Source of the DNA: Montifringilla adamsi | Lineage: Eukaryota; Chordata; Aves; Passeriformes; Passeridae | Assembly (NCBI GenBank): GCA_017590115.1 | Contig: JAGGNK010006559.1 | Location: 2,995,054-3,059,053 of the forward strand | Reading direction: 5' to 3' | DNA length: 64,000 bases | Part shown: positions 36,103 through 49,500 of the stretch, piece by piece | Layout of the letters: each line of letters starts with the position of its first letter | Position numbering within the stretch: position 1 is the stretch's first letter | Translations under genes and position numbers: made by a program | The notes under the pieces: generated by a model | Seen by the model: the letters and a program-made list of their open reading frames with translations, nothing else | Databases searched by the model: none | Told to the model about the DNA's origin: nothing

Positions 36103-36805
36103 AATTCAGTTGTGAAACGCATTTGCTGCTAATGTAATTCAGTGCTATAAATTTGTTTTCTCCATAAAGATGATATTTTGATACCTTCAGCTGCAATATT
36201 TTCTTTCAATCAAGATATATTAAGTCATTATTTTGGTTAATAAAAAGGTTTTGAACTTGCAGAGTCCCCAGACATTTTCCCTTCTGTAGCCTAGAAGAGA
36301 TGCCAAATTTTAAAAGGAACTTAAAGATTTTGACATGTCACTCATGGTAAATTGCTGGAATGATAAATCAAGGAGATTTATTTTTGCAAAAGTAATGGAG
36401 ATACAGTAAGCAAATTTTCTTGTTTTAGCAATCTTTATATAGCACAGACATTTTCTCACTCAATTTGTAGTGATGGGGTAGACAATGAGTGAAATAATGT
36501 TGGATAAATTACTCCGATGTTATCTGACTACTGTTACCATTATCTCTCCTGGATCTGTCAGAAATATTCCATTATATAAGACAGACAGTGCTCTAGTTAC
36601 TGTCTAGAAGACTGAAATATAGTGATTATACTGGCTAAAACTAACCTTTAGTTTCCTTCATAGGAAGCCGCTATTTCAAGAGACTTAGTTAAAATATGTT
36701 ATTTCTGGCAATTGTTATTTTTATAGAGAAATGAATCACTGTTCAAAAAAAATATTTTAAATCCGCATTATGAGAACACTGAGGTTTTAAACTGCAGAAA
36801 ATCTA

Positions 36806-36829
36806 TGTGTGTGTATATATATATATATG
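36806..36829. repeat. (TG)n(TA)n dinucleotide repeat
   Basis: TGTGTGTG followed by TATATATATATATATG is a short compound microsatellite. Confidence 0.9.
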
Positions 36830-39389
36830 TAGGTTCACATATCTTCATCTTTGTAATGTTGAAAATTAATCGGAAATTAAAATACCACTCTGATATATGG
36901 ATTGAAACTAATGGGACCTTTAGGTGGAAGCAGCTGTTATTAAATTTGCAGTTCACCTATGCTTTTGGAAGCAGATTCAGACTCCTGTGTCCACACATCT
37001 TTTCTCTGCTTGACTGCAAATGTATGTGACATTAAACTTGTATGATCAGCTGGTGAGGTTGCCAATGTGTCAAGGCCAGGCACCCTCCAGACCACATGAC
37101 CAGCTCATTTATGTGGTAGACATTAGTGGCATGCTGCTAGGTTTTGTTTAATAAAGAAGTATTTGCAGTGGGTAGCATTTAGTTATTAAAAGTCAGGTTT
37201 AGGCAGTGCATGATGGGCTAAAGTCAACACCAAGTTTTCTCTGACTTCACTCTGACTTGCGTGTTTGTATTTTAACCACAGCAGCCCAGGAAACTGCAAA
37301 AATACTTAGATAACATATTTGTAAATTCCTGACTGATCCAAAAATGTTTGTCTCTCTAAAGGAGTCACCGAGACCAGATATTTCTCATGTAGGTGTTTGG
37401 CATGATTTTTATTTATGTAAGTTCAGGTGAAACTGGCATTTGAGCAGCACCCTATCCTTATCTTAAAACACATGTTTACACAGAGATACCAGTGACTTTA
37501 CATTTGATTCAAGTGTCTCAAAGAGACATAATGCCAAACTGATTGCTTTCATGAAAGCCCTGGAACAAAGAATTTGTGATGCTGGATAACTCTCTGGACT
37601 TAGCCTCTCCCCATCCTAGACTCTGTCAAGTAATCAGTATTTTACAGTGCTGCAGTTATAAATAAAGCTGACTTTGGTGCTCAGGAAGAGATATTTACAG
37701 AAAACACTCTGTGCAGCCTTTGGATCCATAGCCATATATCCGCTCACAGATGGGATGAACAAGGATCCCTGCAGAGATTCCCCAGCCACCACGCCAGTGA
37801 ACACGATGCTGTCTCATTGCACTGCCTGCATCTCCAATGAGAAGAAAGCAGTTATTGTGGCATAGGACCCTCTGCACAATATGATGATTTTCAGTTTGAC
37901 TTTTTTTTTTTTTGCCAGATCATAGTGTGGGATCAATCTTTTTGTACTGCTGAACAGTAAAAAATCTTCTGCCTCCATAAGCAAATCAAAGCAGTGAACA
38001 GGTTACCATTAACTAGCTTTGTGATGTCAATAGTATATGCCTCAGTATTCCTTTTTCAGTGATTTACTTCTCTTAGAGTGAAGGTGGTAGAAGTTGTGCA
38101 GCCAAAGAAACTAGTATGCTGAATATTATGTGTAGTGATTTGCTGCACAAATTTTTGATATCTCAAATGGTGCTCCAGCATCACAATATCTTTTTTTTTC
38201 TTTTTGGTGTCACAAACCTTGATGCTTTAATTCAAGTTACATGTTGCAGGCATTGGAATTCTCTGTGAATAACAGCCATTGATTTTCCAGTCCATTTTCC
38301 TGCTCATTTGCAATTAATGAACTGTCTTAATTTTTTTTTTTTTGATGGAACTTTTGATATTTGTGCTTTTTTAAATTAATTTAAGAAAATTTTTAGTGCT
38401 TGGGTAGTCTAAGAGAAAGAGTTGCAGTGTGTAAATTGTATGTAATAGCACTGCTTGTTTTTCAGCAGAAGACTGACACTTCTCAATTCACAGCCTAATA
38501 AGTAGGAAACAGGAAATCATTAATTTTGCAATTTCAGGATAGCCTTTCATTGTTACACTGATTCATGCAGCTTTTCAGACTTACTTGTAGTCTGATGGAA
38601 TGATAGTAGTCTCACTAGTACTCATAAATCAAAAGTAATGGCCCTACAGATAGGGAGACTGGAAGTTGTGTTTCATGTGTGAGCCAAGATATTTATAGCT
38701 GACTTCTCTCCAGCTGCAAAATAGAACACACAAGTAAGACAGAGGTGACTTCAGGCTTTTGAGACCATCAACATGTTCAACTTATGTATCTGTTTGAAAG
38801 GAATTCCTTAACTAATGGTTTAAGAGTGAGTATTATTATAGCTCGTTTTTATTTGAATACCTGACTGGAAATAGGCAGTATAAGTCAATTATGATCTAAA
38901 TAAATAACTATTTAAACAGTATGGTTTTGCCCTTTTTTGCTGGTCATGTTTGTGAATGCAATGTAAATGGCTTTTCCTTTGGTGAAGAATTAATAAATAA
39001 ATCATGGTTCTGAAAACCTTTTAAGTGGTGGGAGAGAAGGAAGCCCCGTGGTGGAAAATGTTCCAGAGACTCAGAGTTCAGAACATGAGAGCAAAGGAGA
39101 CAGAAACAAGTGCTCCAGGCCTCATACATAGAAGATGAAACACTCAGAAGTAAAAGAGTCTGCAATTTGTTTTGGACTATAGCTTGATTCTTCTTCTCAC
39201 ATTTATATATAGAACAAGAAAAATTTACACATCCAAGTAGCGGAGTCTGAAGCTGTAGAAGGATGAGACAGAGGAAATATTCTGGCTTCCTTGTGATACC
39301 ACACCAGAGAAGCTTGTTTTTTAAATCATATTTCAGAGAGGTTTTGAACAGAACCAAAGATTGGGGTGTGACAACCATGACAGAAGACC

Positions 39390-39745
39390 ACTTAATCACA
39401 GAAATCATCAGACTTCAAGTCAGCTAGTCCAAACCCATGTCCTAACTCAGGATCAGCTGTACCTGGATCACTTATGAAAAATGTCCATTTTATGCATCCT
39501 TAAAGATGCTGAGTAATATCCCAGCTCCCCAGGACATTGTACTCCAGAGATTTCACTGCCACTGGGAAACACTGAAAATTAGACTCAGTGTTTCTATTCC
39601 TATGCAACACAGAGGCAAAATATATATTATTTCTCTGTAGTACCTCATGACACGTTTTGTAATTGTTAATATATCTTCTCTCAGTCTTCTGTAGAATTAA
39701 ACAATCTTAAATCCTTAAACCCCTCTTTGCAGCCTTGCAATAACC
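39390..39745 (-). mobile_element. Ancient CR1-like LINE 3' fragment
   Basis: The plus strand begins AATCACAGAAATCATCAGAC, then CAGCTAGTCCAAACCCATG and ACTCAGGATCAG. This order matches the reverse complement of older CR1 3' ends, where the end tag is followed by a CTAGTCCAACCC block and a CAGGATCA block. Further on, TTTCACTGCCACTGGGAAAC, TTCTATTCCTATG and ATTAAACAATCTTAAATCCT fit the decayed body. Divergence is high, which points to an old insertion. No frame survives. The boundaries are approximate. Confidence 0.65.
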
Positions 39746-40189
39746 AGCTGCTATAATCAAGACTAATGAAATGCTGTGGTTGACTGGTTCCTGAGCAGAT
39801 GCAAGATAGTTGGGCTCTTTTTTGAACTTTAGACGCTGCTGGGAAAGCTTCTGGTCCTTGCAGAGTGACACAAAGATGAGGAAAAAAGCCCAGAAGTTCA
39901 GAGAAGAGCTTAAAAGGCAGGGAAGCAAAGTCCTTTTTTTAATGTGTGCTGGTTTCCCCTTTCTCTTTGGCTTGCAGGATAAACAGCCTCAGCCTCCTTA
40001 ACTGGTGTTTGTTGTCAGTCCTGTGTTTTCTCATACTTTTTTGAATGTGTTTCATACCTCAAAAAGCCAGTATGTCCTCCATGGAGTTTTAAACTAGGCA
40101 ACAAGCTTAGTGCAATAAGTAAGCAAATGAATGGAAGAGTAATCCTTTTGAAGATACAATTCCTTGATACTAGAAGAGTAATTCAATGG

Positions 40190-40325
40190 TGTATGATGCT
40201 GTGCTTATCTTCTTCTGACACTCTTTAGGCATTTTACCTTATCTACTGCCTCCTGTCAGAGACAGGGACATGGTCTGTGTAGACCTTTGGGGTGTGATTC
40301 ATAACAAGGTGGCTATTTAATTTGC
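40190..40325 (+). mobile_element. Ancient CR1-like LINE, extreme 3' end
   Basis: The core CTGTCAGAGACAGGGACATG, GTGTAGACCTTTGGGGTG and TTCATAACAAGGTGGC (about 40252-40315) follows the order of the old amniote CR1 3' end. That end reads CAGAGACAGGATA, then a TAGATGGACCTTTGGTCTG block, then a CAGTATGGC-like tag. It is plus-strand and strongly diverged. Only about 100-135 bp can be supported. It lies 0.45 kb from the opposite-strand CR1 at 39390-39745, and both are old. Confidence 0.6.
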
Positions 40326-43300
40326 CATTCACTAGTCAGAACCTGGTAGGCTCCAGTCATGACTCTGTCTTGTTACTGTACTAAATTTCACTCAGTCAAG
40401 TTAAAATGGAAATATTGTCTGCAAAGTTTAGAAGAAAATTAGAGCTTTGGCGTAGTGTAGATTGCTTCTCTTTTGGCTGAATAAATCACTTTCCAGTGTC
40501 TTATCAGAGTTAGACTTAATTAAGAAACAGTTTGGCCTCTGACCTATTTCTCAGAAGGTGCTTCTTCATATGTTCCTTCCTTGTTCCTCCTTTGACTACT
40601 TCTGGTCTAAATATTTATTCGTAGCAAATGAAGATATCCCAATACATAATCTTAGCAGTTCTTTCTAATGTCTGTTTCTAAGACTGATTAATCAGTACAT
40701 TATAATAAAGTTACTTGGAATAAGTGATCCATCAATCTCACCATAACAGAATTATCTCTATGAGTCTAACAAAACAGCCCTGAAAGACTCAGATGTATGA
40801 TTTGACTGGGGAATTAATATAGATGCTTTCTCTCACTTTATATTAAAGAGGGATTTATGCTTCCTGGTGCTCTGCCTTGAGTTCTCAGGGTCCACTCACA
40901 AATGAAGAAACAGATTCACTGTCGGCAGGAGATGAAGGGTAGCAGTGCCTCCTACTCCTGCCCAAAGACAGTCCAGGAGATGGAGATCTGCACTTCTACT
41001 CTGTAGAATTTTATGAGCATTTTAACGACAGTGCTTTGAAATTCTGAGGTTCAAGTACAAATCAGTTCCCAGTCTCCTTGCAAATTTGGCAAGCTTCAAC
41101 TAAGTGATGCTCCTTGGCTGAGGTTCAGATACCTATGGAAATCTTGCAAGCAGAGAAGTTTTGGCAGTTTTCAAACTTGTGGTGGGGCTACTGTAGATAT
41201 GTCAGGTGTTTAGTGCGTGCTATAACAAAGATATTAAAGTAATAGCAAGTCCTTTACAGAAGTTCTGATCTGCTCGCATCTTAAGAGGATATTCAATGGA
41301 CTGAAAAGTTTATTCTCTTTTGAATTAACTTTTATTTTTTATCACATCCTTTTAATTCATTTTTAATAGATACCAAATAAGTAATAAGCATGCTTTCTTG
41401 CATTTCAAGGGGCAAAAGTCCATTCAGAGATTATTTTTTAAAGTCTTCTGGTAGCTTTCTTTTTCAATTCGTGTCTTACAGCTTCAAAAGGACAGAGCAG
41501 CTTGCATCTCTGACAATTTGTTGGTCTACACTTACTTATGTATGAGCTGACTCAAACTCACCAAGAATCACATAGTGTTTTATAGCCTTTACAACCAATG
41601 TCAATGAATTAAATTGGCTAGAACAAACGAGATGACAAAGGGTAATGATGAGTGGCAGAAGAAATGAAAATCAGGCAATTTAAGGACTGACAAAGTCCTT
41701 GGTGACCATCAGTTACAGTAAGTGTGTTTTCAAGGAGATAATTTATAATTCAAGACTTTTAATAGCAGTCTCTATTTTACTGTCTTGTTCAAAGGCTAAC
41801 AGGGCATGACGACGTTTTATTTGGTATTGTACTTCCAGGATTGATCAAGACAGGAGAGAGTGCTGGATCTGGAACATCATGAATAAACTGCTTCTGATCA
41901 TTTCTGGCACACTTATATTCCTCTTTCTGATGCAACAAAATGCAGCTATACAAACATCTGTGCACTGTTTTGACTTGTATTTGACATTCTAATTTTGCTT
42001 GTAAAGGGGAGGGGCAGAAAGCCTAATTTGTCATTTAACTGTATTGTTCTCATAGCGCTCTCACTGGCTGCAGTTCAAAATCAATATTAACAGTCAAAGG
42101 ATTGTATTTGCCTGGGGAAATTGACAGGAACTATAGTTGCTTTCCCAGAACAGCTCTTCATGTGGATAGTCAGCACCGCTCTTCATTTTCCGGTGTAGGT
42201 AAGCTTTGAGTCAAACACATGTATTTTGCTGCCTCCTTACAAAGTCCAAGAAAGTTAGCAGAAGCCCAAAAGAAGTAAGTACTTTGTGCAATTTATGTTA
42301 TATGTACATTATATAACTATATGTGCAGTTCTTAGAAACTCAGTATTCTGAAAGTAAAACAATTCCTTTAGTTGAGTAGGGAAGGCTGGAGACAGTATCT
42401 CTCCTTTACCCTGCAGGTTAACCAACACAAAATGTTTATTTGCCCTCTTATTTCTCCTTGCCCTACTTCCTTTTCCTCCCCTGGTCTTGGGAGAAGCACA
42501 ATATCAATAATGCATAGTAGCCCCCAAAAGGAGGTACTTAAGGTTTCCACCTCAGGGGCTCCTTAAAGTTAAGCTGGAGATAAACCATTCCAAATTCCAG
42601 AAAGAGATGAGCCTTTCTTGAGAAACAAAACTGACTGTAAAATTACATGGATATTTTCAATCCAGTTTTAGACACATGGCCTAGCTTTGGTATAATCAGA
42701 CTCTGTTATAGCAACTGCTCATTTATAGTAACTCCAGCAGAAAAAATCCTTTAGTCCAGTAGTAATTTGCTTTGTGAGAATTAACATATCCCACAAGACT
42801 GATCCTGAAGACAGTAATCCTGTTCATCTTGCCTTCCCCAGTGAATGCTATATTTAATATCTAAATACACATTTCTCCTTATGTTCTTACTGTTTCAACA
42901 TTTAAATGGAGCTCTGCATATAAAATTATCTCCCTGAAAATACTGAAAAAGTATATTAAAGTGAAATTTGATCTGTCTTTATAATGTTGATTTGGCAAAT
43001 GCCAAGTCCATGATTAAGAATAGCTTTCCAAAATAACAAACATTCGTTCAGATGTCAGGAGTTTGCTATAGTGAAGCTAGCTGGTTTTTGCCTTCTTTCA
43101 GGCCTGACAACTTTCTCTGTGGTGACTCATCTGATTTTTAATGGCTGTTGCATAACACTGGTTTTCATTGTGCTTGTTTTGTTTTCCACCATATGGAGTT
43201 TCTCAGGAAGAATATACTTTAGAAGAAGGCGTTGATATAAATGCGCTATTCCTTTACAATTCTTCGTTTTTTGGAAAGGTGGACAAGGACAAGTCATTAT

Positions 43301-46300
43301 TCATATGCAGAATGATTTAGAGGCTAAGAGCAATTGAACTGTCAGCCTTTAATTTTGTATGCTTTTCTGTTGGAGATTTTGGTATATGTGAGTATTTCAA
43401 AGGACAGAAAATGCAGTTAATTTCAACTATCATTAGGCTAAAAATAGTGGGCAAGAAGTAAACTAAACAAAGCTCTCTCTTATATTATGTATATAAATAA
43501 ACGGAGCTCTGAGTATTGAGCATTACTGAAAACAGAAACTGGGTGTCAGACTGGAAGAGCAGACAACTGTATTTAGATGTACAATGGATGACTTTTCTTT
43601 AATAGCAATTTGAAATTACACAATTTCTTTCTTGAGCATGTGTTTAAAACCAAAATCAACCAAAAGTCTGATGGAGAGGGGAGGTGGTGCAGAGAGAAAC
43701 AAGGACAAGTGCCAAATTTGCTCTAGTGAGGTGAGCTGTCTTTTAGTTTCTTCCAGGCCTGAAACAAGCTTGTGTGCCAAGCCACTCCTGCATTAGGAGG
43801 TCAGAGTATCTGCAGGGTTCTGGGGATTTAGTGAGCAGGGTCAGCATGCTTTCTTCCACCTCTACCTCTGCACAGCTCAGTGGCAGCTTGCCCCTCTCTC
43901 CCTTCTCATCCACTCCTAGTCCTTGCTCAGTGCTGTGATGTGCTTTAGCTTCAGCCTTCCTCAGATTCCTCTTTTGGCATTTGGCTCATGGGTAATCTCA
44001 CTTGAAATCTTGAATTTTATCTCCAGCTGGGTGACAGATGACCTTCTTTTGAAAGCTTTACCTGTTTTCAAAATAAAGAAAACTTACTGCAAAGATTGGA
44101 AAAAAAGCTGCCTGCTGTTGTATGGCTGTATTCTAGAGCTGAACCAATGAACTGACAAAAGCACAGAAATTTCAAACACTTCTTCTTACCTCATTCTCTC
44201 TCTACTCAAACACCCCCTGAAATCTTTGAATTTCAAGGTCCTCTTGAAAATGTGGATTCACAGCTCATAGAAATGATTGTTAGAAAACATGAATTTGTTT
44301 CCCAAAGTGCTTTGTAAATAAAGATATTTTTATTAATATTTTTTAAAATATTACTGTTAAATATTTGATTTACAGAAATCTTTAGCAAAATTGCAACTAT
44401 GAAACCATGATTTTCTAAGGTGAAACAAATGCAATTATATTTATGGATTAATTCATTAGATGATTCAGCTGTTTCAACTTTGAAAGTACAGGACAATGAA
44501 TTGAGGTAATGAAAGCAAAGCAAAACAATTATTCAGTTAAAGAAAGGATTTTGCTTTACCTCAGGTGAAAAGAAAAAACTTATTTTAAAAGGAAATTAAC
44601 AATATACTCAAAAGTTTTTATTCCATTCTAAGAATATTGTGCAGAGTAGGTATAACCTGCTCATCAGCTCTATTAGAGTGCCATACTGTAAGGCTCTTTT
44701 CAAGTTTATAATGCCATGATTAATGAACCAAATATTTTGCATTGGCTTTGCCTTTGGCATCTTAATATGAGTTTTCATAGCCCTTTATTCTCCTCTAACC
44801 TGAGCTTTCACTACCCATGAGAAAGACTGGGGAGCTGTGTTTAGCTCTTGCTTCAGCAAAGCCCATTTAAAGACAAAACTTGAACTTCTTTTGTTATGAA
44901 TTTTCTCTTGCTTTCCCCTGTGCTAAATGTAATAAACCTGGAAACAGGTGCACTGGCTTACTTGGCATATTTTCTGCTTGCTCTCAGACAGTCCTTAGCA
45001 AAGATGCATGGTATAATGGTGCACTGTCTCTTATCCAACCATGTGGTTTGAGTTTTCCAATATCCTGATAAAATTGCCAGCAGGTAGAATTCTAGCTCTT
45101 CAGAGCAAGCAACAGTTGACTTCTCCATGCAAAGACAATTTCCTAGCTTTGCCCATGAGTAAGACTAAATTGAAGGATGCAATATGAAGTTGGCATAAAT
45201 CCACCAGAACCTCTGTACTTATTCTACTGTGCTATGAAAATCTCACCCTCCACTAACACAGACAGCAAAATCACTGGTCAATGATGTCCTGTGTTTGCAA
45301 CAACCATTCTTTGAAATTTTCAGCTAAAGCAGTATGCATGTGCAGCACTTCTGTCACACATCCAGGCTTATATTCTCAGCTTAGGGAAAAAAGGGTTTAA
45401 AGAATCACAAAATTTCTGTTAATTCATGTCACTACTTGGATTCCACTGGCAAAGCCTCAGCAGTCCACAGGACAGGTTAAAATATATTTCCACTGAAAAT
45501 TACGGGTTTAAATTTTTTTTTACTAGTAAAAATAAAAGTGGCTTTTTTTCTGGCAATTAAATAATTTGATATATTGAGACATTACCTATAAATAGTGTCC
45601 AACAATAGTTATGTCATTAGAGTAATGTGACTTGGTGTGCTACAATTTATGCATTTCTATTATGGGCAGCTGATATTTTACACTTAAATTAATATAAAAA
45701 CCCCCAAAAGTGGAAAATGGAAAATTAGAACAAAATAATAGCCACAACAAGAAGGAATTCTGAGGATCGACTCTTTCTAATTTTAATGAAGATGAATATT
45801 AACTCTTTGGAATAAAGACAGAATGTAATATTTTATGATATTATGGTCTTTCACTAGCAAAGAAGTGGTCCTAAAAATTAGTTTTTCTATGAGGTAGAGA
45901 CCATGTTCTGGCAGGTTAAAGTGGAATTCCAGAAGATAATATTGGAACAAGGAAGTAGAGACAACTCAATTAGAATAGAAAAGATGATTTAACTCTGTAG
46001 AAAATATTCAACTGCCTCTGGAGCACTGGCTTGTTAAAACCTCCATATTTTCTTCAGAAGCGTGATGGACTTTGGGACAGTATTTAGGAATCATGTGATG
46101 TCCAGAAAAGACATGCTAGTTAGAAAAGCTGAGGAAACTCAAAGGGATTAGTACATTGAAAAGCAGGTTGGAGGCTTACATGATTATCCTTCTAATATTT
46201 ACCTTATAGAATAAACTTCTAATAACAGGCTTTTATTATGTCTAACAGAGAATCACATAATGAGAGCCAAATGGTAGAAAATATCTTCAGACCAGAAATG

Positions 46301-46313
46301 TGAACAACTCTTA
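40326..46313. other. AT-rich DNA without a supported gene
   Basis: No gene or known repeat is recognised. Open frames are short (under 100 codons) and unremarkable. Around 44328-44350 there is an AT-only inverted-repeat-like stretch of no evident meaning. Confidence 0.6.
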
Positions 46314-46565
46314 GTAAAGAGGGTAAGCGGCACTGGACAGCAGTGTTTAAAGGCAATTAAGATTGTTGATGTGTTTCCCACTCAGTTTGGAAAGTAGCAA
46401 CAGGCTTTCTCCAAACTGTGTATGCTTGGTAAAGAGGGTAAGTGGCACTGGACAGCAGTTTTATTTGTTGTTAATTGCCTTTGTTCAAAGGCAATTAAGA
46501 TTGTTGATGTGTTTCCCACTCAGTTTGGAAAGTAGCAACAGGCTTTCTCCAAACTGTGTATGCTT
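46314..46565 (+). repeat. Tandem duplication of a 115-bp unit; second copy modified
   Basis: Copy 1 is 46314-46428 and copy 2 is 46429-46565. Both run from GTAAAGAGGGTAAG through GGCACTGGACAGCAGT and GGCAATTAAGATTGTTGATG to CAAACTGTGTATGCTT. Apart from one C/T near the start and the region after CAGCAGT, they appear identical. Copy 2 is 22 bases longer because it carries the left arm of a palindrome (46471-46483) that copy 1 lacks. Confidence 0.95.
46471..46498. repeat. Perfect 13-bp inverted repeat, copy-2 specific
   Basis: TTAATTGCCTTTG (46471-46483) pairs perfectly with CAAAGGCAATTAA (46486-46498) around TT. The right arm is present in both copies of the surrounding tandem duplication, the left arm only in the second. 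This is direct internal evidence that the left arm was added as an inverted copy, or was lost from copy 1. Confidence 0.97.
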
Positions 46566-49500
46566 TACCTTACAGTAATTCTTTATTTTGCCCTTGGACT
46601 TCAAAATGTTAATATCAATGACAGAAAATATCCCCCTCTTCTTCCCCTTTTAGGGGTGTATGGAGCAGTCATTTTACCTTGAAAACAATCTTGATTCTAA
46701 AAGAATCTATGAAAACTTATTAATTTTCCCATTAAAAACAAAGTAAAGATCACAATGCATTTCTATACTGCATGTGCTGGTTACATAAGAGCAAAAAACC
46801 CTCCAACTCTGTAATACTCTGAAACTGTGATGACCGGGAAAATGCTTACATTTAAACCAAATGGATTGATTTGGTAGGAAGTGAATCACACAGACTTGGA
46901 TGTCCCTCTGCTACCCTTCAACATTGTTTGATTATTTTGCTAATTCTAGAATACTGCATTCATTCTCAGCAGATAACTATTGAGCATCAATACAGATTTG
47001 TTTTCCTACCTGCTGGGCATGTGTTTTCCCAGTCTACTCCTTTTCAGAACTGTTAACACCTTTTGATCTTTATCTGTTTTCAGCTACTCTGGCCCAAGAA
47101 GCTATAAATGAGTTTTCCAGCAGTGTCCATTACAGAGGATTAAATTTATAGGGGAAGAGCCGCTGTAACTTGTCATCACCACCACTTTTGTAGCCTTTGT
47201 CAGCATCCAGCTGCAGCCAAGCAAGCTTAGCTCTTCCTGCCATGCTGAAGTTTACTGAGGCAGACCCTGGTGAAGGTGCAGACTTTTGCTCCAAATCCAT
47301 ACTCAGAACATTTTCCCCCACCTTTTCCAGAGCCCTCTTGTGAAAGGAGAGTCCTGGCTTCCCCCAAGATGGGGCTAAACATCCTCAGACACAAGGCACA
47401 CTCACAGAGGGAAGTGCAGCAAGGTCTCCTCTCTTCATCACCTGGGTTAGTTTCCTTGGCCTTTACCAGAACAGACTGTGCCTTACACCCCTGCCAGAAA
47501 CAACTGAAAGAACTACTGGCTGCAGAAGGACAGCCTTCTCTTCCCCTAATAATTTTTTTTCCCTTTTTTTCTACCTCCCATTGCTTTTGCTTTTGCTGTT
47601 TTCCTTCTCCCTCAGCCAGAAGAATAATGTAACAATAACAAATAACAATGTGGGAAAGGCCAACTTTTTTTTTTTTTTTTAGTATAAGAATACCTGTTTC
47701 CTTGTTATGCATATTACATATCACGTTGGGTCAGGATTTTCAAAGTTCCATTTATTTCAGATGGAGCAAAGTTCAATGCTTCTCATCTCATGTCTTTTTT
47801 CCTGTCCTTCCTTCTACCCTGACAACCTGAGGGAGAGGAATCTATATGCCAAGTTGGTGCCATGTTGAGCCCAGAAGGGAAATTTCATGTTGGAAAAATT
47901 AGACCATTCTTCTTCCAACTAGGTACCCTTTTCTAGAAGGAAAAGACTGCACAATGGTCTTTCAGAATTGTAGATTAATAGAATCTAAAGAGATCCTAAT
48001 CTTTGTAATATATACACATTGCTTGAGATAGTCAATAAATAATTTTGTGCTGTTGCTACATTTTTGATCTCTCCTAAAGAGGGTGAAAGTCAGCTTTAAT
48101 ACTTCAGAACCCAAATCTACTTAAAGTAGATATTGCTATTTCACATTCCTTATACGTCTATGTTACTATGTGCTATACAGTTGCAAATAGTATACTTGAC
48201 TTATATCAAGATAAAACTTTTTAAAATTCAAATTCTAAAGAGGAGATTCAGCCTTGATCCCTGACTTCGATCAGTTTGGGTTAATACACTTTATTCCTGT
48301 TCCAAACTGTAACTCGCATCACAGCATCTAGAATTTTATGCTTTGTGAAAATTTTTCTACCAGTGGAAGACATGCAGGCTGAGCAAGCGCACAATTTTCC
48401 TGAGGAGGGCTACTGTCTTTATCAACCCAGGAAATTTCTACTATTGAAAGGTTTCATGCCAGAGCAAGCTGCACGCATCATTACCCTCATACAGTTAGAA
48501 AGCTGCTTGCTGAAATCCATTGCAAACCAAACCAGAGCCGACCTGGCATGTAATGAGCTCACCCAGGGGCAATGCAACACAGATCTGTGTCTTGAAAGCA
48601 AAATCTATCCTGGTGCTAACATTTACGTTTCAATATAAAACTGTGACATTACATAGATTTTAGACTCCCTTGATTTGTGTTTATAACACAACAGGGGATT
48701 ATTCGCCTTTGATAGATTATGCCCTTTGGTATTCACAGGTATGCACACTGAACTTATTTTATGATAGCACAAGTAGTTTTTAGGGTGTTTTAATTTAAAT
48801 GCTGTGCATTATATTTGAATTATTTTTTTTTAGTTTCTGAATATTTACAAAATATCTACAAATTATATTTATTTTTAGGGTAAAAATATATTTATTTTTA
48901 CCATCTGATACAAAACTATTTTGATCTGTATTTCAATTAAAGGAATTGTTTTATAAAGGAGATCATAATTTAAAAAAATGTGGCAGTACACTCACATCTG
49001 ATTTTGCAAAGGTATAAATAATTGAGGGGGTTTTGCATATTCTTCTTTCCCTTCTGTCTAAAAGATATATATTCTTAAACAACAGGCTTCTCTGAACTGT
49101 CTTTTCCTACATCCTCTCTTGTGGAGAACTAAAGGGGGGTAAGGGGGGGAGAGTTTAAAAATATAAGAGGAAAAACACAATGTAGAATAATGTCAGTAGT
49201 TCTTCTAAGTCTGCTTCACCACTGACTATGGCAGCCACTGCTGAGCTCCTTTCTCTTTTCATTCTCTCATTCTACACTATTTCACCTTCTCTTAAGATAA
49301 GTTTGCAGAAGTTCCTACACGTCCTAACAAGGTACTGGGATCTGCTGAGGACTCACCGAATGCCATTTTGGAACAATGGGAGGATCAACCCAAATTTCCT
49401 CTGATCTCTTTCAGTTTTATTAAGGCACAATCAGGCTAATAGGAATTGCACACCAAAATTTTAGCTTAGGAAGTGAAAAATGCAAGCTTACTGCAGGCCT

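Larger units (their letters stand above)
34687..39389. other. AT-rich DNA with low-complexity tracts, no supported gene
   Basis: It holds the A/AC-rich tract at 36004-36102 and the TG/TA repeat at 36806-36829. A block at about 37690-37865 is less AT-rich, with several CpG and open frames on both strands, but I recognise no protein. The 154-codon minus-strand frame at 38944-39408 runs into the ancient CR1 and looks fortuitous. Confidence 0.5.

Noticed and set aside
38944..39408. 154-codon minus-strand frame
   Set aside because: Ser/Leu/Cys-rich chance composition, and its start lies in the ancient CR1 at 39390-39745.
47227..47724. 165-codon minus-strand frame overlapping a 120-codon plus-strand frame
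   Set aside because: Both strands are open at once, with Lys/Phe runs from a poly-T tract at one end, no recognisable domain and no splice support.
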